Source of the DNA: Galbula dea
Taxonomy: Eukaryota; Chordata; Aves; Piciformes; Galbulidae
Direction: 5' to 3'
DNA: 64,000 nucleotides
Assembly: GCA_013399015.1 (NCBI GenBank)
Contig: VWZX01000877.1
Location: forward strand, 106,612 to 170,611
The notes below the pieces were generated by a model. The model was not told the origin of the DNA. It was given only the letters and a program-made list of their open reading frames with translations, and ran no database searches. Every line of letters begins with the position of its first letter. Position 1 is the stretch's first letter. This document shows positions 59,701 to 64,000 of the stretch, in pieces. A program made the position numbers and the translations under genes.

Positions 59701-62700
59701 GCTGCTGGTGGGGAGCAAGCTCTCTGGGGTGATGAACCTCTTGAGGCTGCAAATAGCAAGCATGGAGAGAAGGAGGCAGCAGTTCAGAAGGAAACTGTGG
59801 GTAGGTTGTGACTCTGGGGGCAGGATCCATGAGAGGAATCTGTCACCAGTGAAGGCAGCTTGGTGCCAGCAGAAGAGTGCTTGTTGGGGAGGAGCCTGGC
59901 ACTGCCTGAGAAGGGTGGAATAAAGCAGGTGTGAGCAGCTGAATGTCCTCACTTGCTCCTGCTTCCCCAATTCATTGGAGGTGAAATCCTTCTGCAGTGT
60001 CTGAGGGTGAGGAGTGACATGCTCTGAAACAGCAACCTCTGGTTTGATTTTAATCACATCTGCTTCATTCCCCAGAAGTGCTTGGGCTTTTTTGCCTTCT
60101 TCCCACATCTCCAGATCTGTTTTGCTCTCATGTTTTCAGTCTGTGTGTGTGTTACATGCAGCCCTTCCTGTCCAAACAGGACTCCAAAAGCTCTGCTCTC
60201 TGCATGGCTTCTCATTCCCAATGGCTTCTCTGTGGCTACCTTGCTTCCCTCCCCTGTCACCTGGCACACTGTTCCCACTAGCTAGGAATCTGCTTTGTGT
60301 GGTAGAGTGACTGTGGCCTGGATAATATGGTATGTATTTGGAGATGAAGCAGTTAAGTCAGGGCTGCTGTGGTTTGGGGTTGTGGTTTTGGGGTTTTTGG
60401 GGGGGGTTTTCTTGCTCTTTTCCCCCTCCCCTTGCAGTCACCACATCATTAACCCCAGAAGATGTACTGTTGACACAACAGACCTGGGGTAGTGTTGCTG
60501 GAGGAGGTGGTGGTAGCAAGATGTTTCTTTCCCAGAGTTGTTGATAAATGACTCTGAGGGCTCTGAAGTGTTGAAGTAATGACATTTCCAGCTGATTTCC
60601 TTGGGGACTTGCAGTGCTCACAGATGGAATAAGCAGTGCAGTTCAGAGCTGAGGAACAAACACAGGCCTGTGTGGTTTGTGAGGAGTCACCAACACTGAC
60701 TTGCACAAACAGATTGGGTTTGAGCTCCTCTGTTTGTTATTTTTCCTGTTGCCCAAACATTTCAGGATGGGAACAGTGATGAGTGGCATGCAAAGATATG
60801 AGGCTCTGCTCTACTCCAAGAGAAGCTCCTGTGAAAATGAAATGTCAGAAGTCAAAGGGAGGGGAAAAAAAAAAACCCCAACTACCTTGATCCTCTTTGG
60901 AGCTCTGACAGAGCAAATGTGTTTCTGGTGCTGGTCCAGCCTGGCTTTGGTTCTTGTTAAGTATGTGACATTTCATCAGAAATTGGAGTCCTAGGATCAT
61001 TAAGGTTGGAAAAGGACTTGGAGATCATTGAGTGCAGTCATGAACTCACTTGCCCAGTCCCTCAGTAAGCCATGTCCCTGAGTGCCATGGCTGTGTGGGT
61101 TTGAATCCCTCCAGGGATGGTGACTCCAGCCTGGGCCAGTGCCTAAACACCACTGCAGTGAAGAAATTTGTCCTAATACCCAACCTAAACCTCCCCTGGT
61201 GCAACTTGAGGCTGTTTCCTCTCATCCTCTCACTTGTTCCCTGGCAGAAGAGCCCAAGCCCCACCTGGCTCCAGCCTCCTCTAAGGGAGCTGCAGAGAGT
61301 GAGAAGGTCTCCCCTGAGCCTCCTCTTCTCCAGGCTAACCAAGCCCAGCTCCCTCAGCTGCTCCTCACCACACTTGTGCTCCAGACCCTTCCCCACCTTC
61401 CTTGCCCTTCTCTGGCCACACTCCAGCACCTCCAGGTGTCACTGGGCAGCAAGTCAGATCCCACAAGTGTGGGGTTTTTATTTGAGCAGTGCTTTGCTTT
61501 TTTCCACATCTCAGCTGTAGTGTGACTCTTGCTTGGGATGTTTGATGGCTTCCTTGTAGCCCTGTGTCATGTGAGGGTCAGAGCCACCACTGGAGCTCTG
61601 AGGAGCAGATGACAGTGGGAAGATGAGTTCCAGTTACAGCCAGGAGGGCATTGAGCAGGGTGCTAAGCTGCAGAGATGGCAGCATTTTTCTGTGGCCATG
61701 AATGCCCAGGAAAGTGAATCCCAACCTTAGTTTTGCCTATAAAACTCCATTCTTGCCTCAGGCTCTACTTAATCAGTCTGGAGAAGGAGTTAAACCACTT
61801 CTTCCTGAGCAGTTACCATCTGATCTTCAGTGCCAGAGATCTGCCCCAGTTGTCTGCTGCCATTTCTGCCTCTGCTGCTTGAAGCCCAGCACCACCTCTC
61901 CAGTGTTCTGATGTTACCCAGCAGCTCTGCTCTGCAGCAGGTTCCTCTCTTCTCCCAGTGCATCCAAACCATTCCCACACCCTCCCATGCAGCTGGGGAA
62001 CAGTGCCTGGAGGTGACACTCAGAGCAGCTCTTGGCTTCAACAGGATCTGCTCAGCAAGGAGCTGTGGAGCATGTGCAGCAGGAGCTGAACTTTCAGCCA
62101 CCTTCTGCCCCCTGGAGTCTCATCCTAGGGCTGTGAATTCCTCCCTTGGGGCCACATGTAGCCCAAAGCATCCCTGTAATGTGGTAGCTAAAGGTCCTGG
62201 CTGGAGGTGGGAAGGCTTTTGTTGGCTTTAGGAAGAGTGTGTGTGTGTGTTGCTGCTTTCCTGCTGGAGGTTGTGGGCAGTTCAGGTTTATTTTTAGCCA
62301 AGATTCTGTCCTTCCCCTTGCATGCAACCTGCAGATAAGCTGTGCTGAGACATCCTGCCCCTGGAGGGGGGAGAGAGGGGGGGTAAAGTGGGATGTTGGC
62401 TGGAATGGTTCTGTTCACTGGTGTGGATATCAGCAGGTGGTGTTCTGAGTAGCTTCATCTTTGGCTGTGTTCAGTGCTTTGGGCTGGGGTGGCTGGTGGG
62501 ACTCTGCCCTGGTATGCCCTAGGCTGTTCCTTCATTTCATGTGCTGCTTAGGTTCTAAAGGAGGAGATGTGTGGCTTTCCCTTCCCTTCCTCTGTTAACA
62601 TGGAGCTGGGAAAGTGCTAGGCAAGGCAGGGAATTTGGTTTCAAGACTGGTACAAACTCTCCCTGGAAACTGTCTTCTCCAGACAGCACCTTTTGGAGAT

Positions 62701-63791
62701 GCTCTGTCAGTAGATGAGTTGGCTCCTTCAGCTGGAGCAGCCCAACTGGGAGAGTCTCAAACCAGGAGTGATCTCTTGGTGATTTCTTTTATGTCTGGCA
62801 GTTCTTTGGGGCAGAGCTGGGGCAATTCTGTTAATACTGAGTAGTCTTAAAAGTGAATCTGAGTACTGATAGCATTAACAGGGAGTGATGTGGACTGGCA
62901 TTAACAGGGAGTGCTGGTATGGAATGGCATTAACAGGGAGTATTAATACAGAATAGCATTAAGAGTGCCTGTTAACACTGACTAGCACTAAAACCTTGAC
63001 CTCAAATTCCTCTTTAGACTAACTGAGAAGTGATGGAGATGAGGTGATAAACACTTGGCAGTGGCCAAGGAGTTCCTCCAGAGCTTCTCCCCTTCAGCCT
63101 CCTGATACCAGGCTTTACTAGGCTGGGTTTCTTGCTCCCTTTTCTGAGCTGCAGCTAAAGGAAATGCCTTGAAATATCCTGGTTTACCTTTGGCATGTTG
63201 TTGTCTCAGTGCCACTGGCTGCTCCCTGAGGCTGCAGGGAGCTAGTCACGAGCTGTGTCCTGGCCATCAGCTTCCCATTGCCTCCTGTTTGAATGTGCAG
63301 TTCCCTTCTCTGTGGGGTTTGTCTTTCACCCCCCCCTCAACACCCAAAGAGTTCCCAAACAGGCTGCAGTTGCAGAGGGAAGTTTCTCTTTCCCATCCTT
63401 CCCTAGCCCACTTGTCTGCTCTCCTAAACCCCAGGGCTTCTGTGTTCTGTGTCCTCCGTGGAGGAAGTTTGTTTGGTTTCTTTGTGCCCACCAAAAGGCA
63501 GCCTTCCACCTGGAAGGGTTTGTGTGTGGTGGAGGGAAACCCTGAATGTTCTCTGCCTCTGCTGGTGGCTGGTGGCTGTCAGGACCAGGAGGGCACTGCT
63601 GCCTGAGGTGGAGAAGCAGCAGTCAGGAGGTTGGAGTCGCTGCTCACCGTGGGGACCTCTGCCTGTGAGACTCTTGCACCATAAAGACTCTGTTTTGTTT
63701 TCAGCATTCTTCCATTCTGGGGAGTGTATTTGGTGACTCCTATTATGATCAGCAGATGACAGCTAGGCAGGCTAATGCCCTATCCCATCAG
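41670..63791 (+). CDS. CRTC1: CREB-regulated transcription coactivator 1 (exons 2-12 of the gene; both ends missing)
   Basis: CRTC1 (TORC1) binds the bZIP of CREB and recruits transcription machinery at cAMP-responsive promoters. SIK/AMPK-family kinases and 14-3-3 hold it in the cytoplasm, and calcineurin releases it to the nucleus. Eleven exons join into 441 in-frame codons (1323 bases). If the unseen exon 1 gives 42 residues as in human, the visible part is residues 43-483. It contains the second half of the TORC_N domain and the whole TORC middle region. The 14-3-3 site WRRTNSDSALH places its Ser at 151, as in human. A second Ser is in QESFSGGS (167), and [12 protein letters not shown] has the equivalent of human Ser245. 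CRTC1 rather than CRTC2/3 is chosen by recalled near-identity (HHGLVDRVYR, PLSVDKHGRQ, DTKKTG) and by KLHL26 next door. Missing are the CREB-binding exon (probably in the gap at 21406-21593) and the C-terminal transactivation exons beyond the right edge. Confidence 0.96.
42885..43019. repeat. 45-bp tandem repeat, three units
   Basis: Units start at CCCTAG, positions 42885, 42930 and 42975. They share CTTTTAAGCACTG and ATTGCAG, differ by only a few substitutions, and occur in CRTC1 intron 2. The period is a multiple of three, so a + strand frame remains open through it, but there is no sign that it is coding. Confidence 0.93.
44075..44552 (-). mobile_element. CR1 LINE fragment
   Basis: Lacks the tail octamers, starting at GGAGGTTGGAAGAGATCTCT. 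It continues with GATCACCGAGTCCAACCACT, ATGTCCCTAAGTGCCACATC, GGGAAGAAATTGTTCCTAAT and CCTCCTCTTCTCCAG. It has a short deletion of the AACCAAGCCC block and ends at GAGGAGCCCAAACCTGACCC. Confidence 0.93.
46828..46965 (+). CDS. CRTC1: CRTC1 exon 3 (donor is U12-type)
   Basis: The U2-type acceptor CTCTCTCAG is followed by ACT CCC TTC CAG. It has 46 codons, phase 0 at both ends: [20 protein letters not shown] through SPHRRPLSVDKHGRQ. Gln127 (CAA 46963-46965) is immediately followed by ATATCCTTT rather than GT. The protein alignment places the junction exactly here. Confidence 0.96.
46966..47663 (+). other. CRTC1: CRTC1 intron 3: U12-type AT-AC intron
   Basis: A 698-base intron starting ATATCCTTT (46966-46974), the exact minor-spliceosome 5' splice site consensus, and ending AC at 47662-47663. 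A U12 branch-site match, CCCCTTAACT, spans 47643-47652, with the likely branch A at 47650, 13 bases from the intron end and in the usual U12 range. No GT donor near 46966 or AG acceptor near 47663 could restore the CRTC1 reading frame. The flanking exons translate as HGRQ and VDSCPYG, matching the family. Confidence 0.93.
47664..47725 (+). CDS. CRTC1: CRTC1 exon 4
   Basis: This exon of 62 bases follows the AT-AC intron (GTG GAC AGC TGT CCC TAT) and encodes VDSCPYGTVYLSPPSDTSWR plus two bases of Arg148. The donor is AAG/GTTAGT. It carries the upstream hydrophobic Trp and Arg of the SIK/AMPK recognition motif that is completed in exon 5. Confidence 0.95.
47726..48930 (+). other. CRTC1: CRTC1 intron 4
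   Basis: A 1.2 kb U2-type intron from GTTAGT to CCTTTCAG, with one sense CR1 at 48330-48660. The rest is unique, with nothing coding seen. Confidence 0.92.
48330..48660 (+). mobile_element. CR1 LINE fragment (same subfamily as 29152, sense)
   Basis: Blocks are GGGGCCTGAAAGAAACCTGG, GGGAAGGGATGCAAACTAGA, TTAGATTGGAGATTAGGAGG, TGCTCTAGTGGGAGGTGTCC and GGGGTTGGGACTAGATGATC, with the tail CAGCTCTAGGATTCTCTGAT. It ends about 270 bases upstream of CRTC1 exon 5. Confidence 0.92.
48931..49025 (+). CDS. CRTC1: CRTC1 exon 5 (14-3-3/SIK site)
   Basis: The acceptor is TGCCTTTCAG. The first G completes Arg148, then TNSDSALHQSTMTPAQQESF and SGGSQDMQQKR follow, and one base of Val180 ends the exon. The donor is GAG/GTACAC, a weaker U2 site. 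Ser151 lies in W-R-R-T-N-S-D-S-A-L, with the family spacing of hydrophobic -5, Arg -3 and Leu +4. Confidence 0.96.
49026..50031 (+). other. CRTC1: CRTC1 intron 5
   Basis: A 1.0 kb intron from GTACAC to TCTGTTTTAG. It contains a sense CR1 piece at about 49660-49936 and is otherwise unremarkable. Confidence 0.9.
49660..49936 (+). mobile_element. CR1 LINE fragment lacking the 3' end
   Basis: Matches the CR1 region upstream of the usual 3' tail: AGGCCACAGCTGGACTCCTG, AGTTCTGGGCTCCCCAGTTC, AGACAAGGAACTGCTGGAGA and CTTAGCCTGGAGAAGAGCAG. It stops without a CR1 tail, so it is either truncated at both ends or interrupted. Confidence 0.8.
50032..50117 (+). CDS. CRTC1: CRTC1 exon 6
   Basis: It starts TT after TTTTAG, completing Val180, then LLLTVPGMEEATSEADKSLS and KQGWDTKK. 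The donor is AAG/GTACAG, phase 0 at the end. The VLLLTVPGMEE core is diagnostic of CRTC1 as I recall it. Confidence 0.96.
50118..50523 (+). other. CRTC1: CRTC1 intron 6
   Basis: A 406-base U2-type intron from GTACAG to CTGTTTCAG. It contains no repeats that I can see. Confidence 0.92.
50524..50567 (+). CDS. CRTC1: CRTC1 exon 7
   Basis: A 44-base exon encoding TGSSRPKSCEVPGI plus two bases of Asn223. The donor GTAAGT is a perfect consensus. It has one Ser more than the human sequence I remember (TGSRPK). Confidence 0.95.
50568..50823 (+). other. CRTC1: CRTC1 intron 7
   Basis: This 256-base intron is the shortest U2-type intron of the gene in this window. It runs from GTAAGT to a CTCTCTCCCTCATCTAG acceptor. 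Confidence 0.93.
50824..51044 (+). CDS. CRTC1: CRTC1 exon 8
   Basis: A 221-base exon. It completes Asn223 and encodes [60 protein letters not shown] and ANLTHLGISTANQ. It ends with one base of the next codon before GTAAGA. The exon includes the phosphoregulated Ser in GGSLPD (human Ser245) and the hydrophobic LPDLTNIHF segment. Confidence 0.97.
51478..51860 (-). mobile_element. CR1 LINE fragment
   Basis: ATAGAATCACAGACTCAGTAA is followed by GGTTGGAGAAGACCTCTAAG, GATCATGGAGTCCAATTGTC, ATGTCCCTAAGTGCCACATC and CCTCCTCTTCTCCAGGCTAA. It stops after CCAAGCCCAGTTG. Confidence 0.93.
53873..54378 (-). mobile_element. CR1 LINE fragment upstream of exon 9
   Basis: GATCATAGAATCAGCTGGGT starts it. It continues with TGGAAGGGACCTCAGAGGTC, ATCAGGTTGCTCAGAACCTT, TGAGGAACTGTTTCCTAATA, TCTTCTCCAGGCTGCACAAT and GGGAGGTGTTCCAACCCC, to CCAGAGCTGAACACAGTATT. 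Its 5' end lies about 84 bases from the exon 9 acceptor. Confidence 0.92.
54462..54601 (+). CDS. CRTC1: CRTC1 exon 9 (NAGNAG acceptor)
   Basis: The acceptor reads CCCCAGCAG. Splicing at the second AG (exon from 54465) gives Gln-Gly-Met-Thr, matching human Gly-Met order, and 45 whole codons after the split Gly. Splicing at the first AG (from 54462) inserts one Ala (Gln-Ala-Gly-Met). Both keep the frame. The exon continues TPAAPSQAQHRPAAGSPLA to QQMSPTLSPLSPITQ, with donor CAG/GTAGGA. The start half is GC- and CpG-rich compared with its flanks. Confidence 0.94.
54602..55565 (+). other. CRTC1: CRTC1 intron 9
   Basis: A 964-base intron from GTAGGA to TTTTTTAAG. It contains a minus-strand CR1 at 54680-55070 that begins about 78 bases after exon 9. 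Confidence 0.93.
54680..55070 (-). mobile_element. CR1 LINE fragment downstream of exon 9
   Basis: Starts AGAATCATTAAGGTTGGAAA, then GGTCATGGAGTCCAAAGGTT, TGTTCCTGACATCCAAAAAC and CTTCTCTTCTCCAGACTAAA. Short deletions lie near 54885 (the CCAACCTAAAC block reduced). It has the same orientation as the copy just upstream of exon 9. Confidence 0.92.
55566..55799 (+). CDS. CRTC1: CRTC1 exon 10 (Gln/Pro-rich)
   Basis: The acceptor is CTTTTTTAAG. It has 78 codons, phase 0 at both ends: AVAMDALSLEQQLPPYPFFT, QTTSQQQQQSQVASTLPQSP, GLQRGSQLPPLSVTVPSSIP and QSPPGSQSQPAVGIDINS. The donor is TCG/GTAAGC. The mammalian counterpart has a long run of prolines between the FFTQ and VTVPSS blocks, which is much shorter here, with a five-Gln run instead. 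Confidence 0.96.
55800..58165 (+). other. CRTC1: CRTC1 intron 10
   Basis: A 2.4 kb intron from GTAAGC to GTTCTGTAG, with one minus-strand CR1 at 57252-57507. Nothing else was identified. Confidence 0.92.
57252..57507 (-). mobile_element. CR1 LINE fragment, short
   Basis: AGTCATAGAATCAGTGAGGT is followed by TGGAAAAGGTCTCCAAGATC, ATGGCCCTCAGCACCACATC, GGGAGGAAATTGTTTCCTAA and CTTGTTACCTGGCAGAAGAG. It lacks the CTTGAGGC block. Confidence 0.92.
58166..58267 (+). CDS. CRTC1: CRTC1 exon 11
   Basis: It has 34 codons, phase 0 at both ends: ASLQQYRSNAGSPANQSPTS then PVSNQGFSPGSSPQ. The acceptor is GTTCTGTAG and the donor CAA/GTAAGG. The serine- and proline-rich SPANQSPTSPVSNQGFSPG block is strongly conserved in CRTC1. 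Confidence 0.97.
58573..58596. repeat. (GA)n microsatellite
   Basis: About eleven GA units in CRTC1 intron 11. Confidence 0.95.
60993..61445 (-). mobile_element. CR1 LINE fragment
   Basis: TAGGATCATTAAGGTTGGAA is followed by CATGTCCCTGAGTGCCATGG, GTGAAGAAATTTGTCCTAAT, CCTCCTCTTCTCCAGGCTAA and CTCTGGCCACACTCCAGCAC. It has a short deletion in the CACCCCTGCCCTGGGCAGC block near 61128. Confidence 0.93.
62842..62995. repeat. 29-bp degenerate minisatellite, about five units
   Basis: Units begin with TAGCATTAA/TGGCATTAA at 62870, 62896, 62925, 62954 and 62983, with a weaker copy from 62842. Three units share GCATTAACAGGGAGT. It lies in CRTC1 intron 11, about 0.7 kb before exon 12. Confidence 0.88.
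63705..63791 (+). CDS. CRTC1: CRTC1 exon 12 (last exon in the window)
   Basis: It has 29 codons, phase 0 at both ends: HSSILGSVFGDSYYDQQMTA then RQANALSHQ. The acceptor is TTTTCAG and the donor CAG/GTGAGC. The gene continues beyond the window, and the remaining exons should encode the C-terminal TORC_C transactivation domain. Confidence 0.97.
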
Positions 63792-64000
63792 GTGAGCAAA
63801 TTCATCTCAGATTTTCAGCTCTATTTCGGCCACTTGCAGCTTAAACTAAGCCTAGAGCAGCTCTGGCTGTTGGCTGGGAGATCCCATTGTCTCCATATGG
63901 TTTTACTTCTGTTCTTTTTAGTTTGCAATACTCAGGAATTTCTTTTCTTCTGTTGGTTTTGGGTTGGTTTCCCCCCCCTCCCCCCCCCCTCCTTGCCCTT
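63792..64000 (+). other. CRTC1: CRTC1 intron 12 (start)
   Basis: The intron begins GTGAGC. It ends the window in C-rich homopolymers (63971-63990), the kind of sequence that is often mis-sized in assemblies. No exon is seen. Confidence 0.88.

Larger units (their letters stand above)
58268..63704 (+). other. CRTC1: CRTC1 intron 11
   Basis: A 5.4 kb intron from GTAAGG to TTGTTTTCAG. It contains a GA microsatellite (58573-58596), a CR1 at 60993-61445 and a 29-bp minisatellite (62842-62995). A strong-looking pyrimidine tract plus CAG at 60407-60437 has no supporting exon. Confidence 0.92.

Noticed and set aside
60407..60540. Strong pyrimidine tract plus TTGCAG in CRTC1 intron 11 followed by an open stretch, resembling an unannotated exon
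   Set aside because: Flanking CRTC1 exons are phase 0, and the phase-0 frame hits TAA within five codons. There is no matching family sequence and a clear donor is lacking.

Overview
The window is nuclear DNA from a bird. The evidence is a dense load of CR1-type LINE fragments with the usual avian 3'-end structure, intron-rich genes with vertebrate GT-AG splice sites, and two proteins recognisable as vertebrate KLHL26 and CRTC1. About 22 CR1 segments cover roughly 8 kb (about 13%). That density suggests a CR1-rich lineage such as Piciformes or Bucerotiformes, but this is inference and the species cannot be named from the sequence. There are two runs of N (5563-5604 and 21406-21593), both inside C/G-rich sequence.

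Layout: positions 1-5290 are intron (or 5' flank) of KLHL26. KLHL26 follows on the + strand, with a BTB exon (5291-5473), a 3.4 kb intron, and a large 3' coding exon (8840-10421) holding the rest of BTB, BACK and six kelch repeats. Its first exon is probably upstream of the window. Positions 10422-21240 are 3' UTR and intergenic DNA with several CR1 copies and one repeat-poor stretch (about 18230-19650). A CpG island at about 21245-22000 carries an ETS-like site and three NRF1-like sites. It is interrupted by the larger N gap and is the likely CRTC1 promoter. CRTC1 then runs + strand to the window edge. Eleven consecutive coding exons (called exons 2-12 here) lie between 41670 and 63791 and join in frame into 441 codons. 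Exon 1, which carries the CREB-binding domain, is not visible and probably lies in the gap. The last exons, with the transactivation domain, are beyond the right edge.

KLHL26 followed by CRTC1, both on the same strand, is the gene order I recall for human 19p13.11, so this is conserved synteny. The two genes are not known to work together. KLHL26 is a predicted substrate adaptor of a CUL3 ubiquitin ligase. CRTC1 is a phosphorylation-controlled coactivator of CREB. The most notable single feature is a textbook U12-type AT-AC intron inside CRTC1 (46966-47663). Other points are a NAGNAG acceptor at exon 9, that exon's tight packing between two CR1 copies, and four minisatellites, two of them next to the CpG island. 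I saw no tRNA, rRNA, CRISPR or prokaryotic-type system and no unrelated third protein-coding gene.
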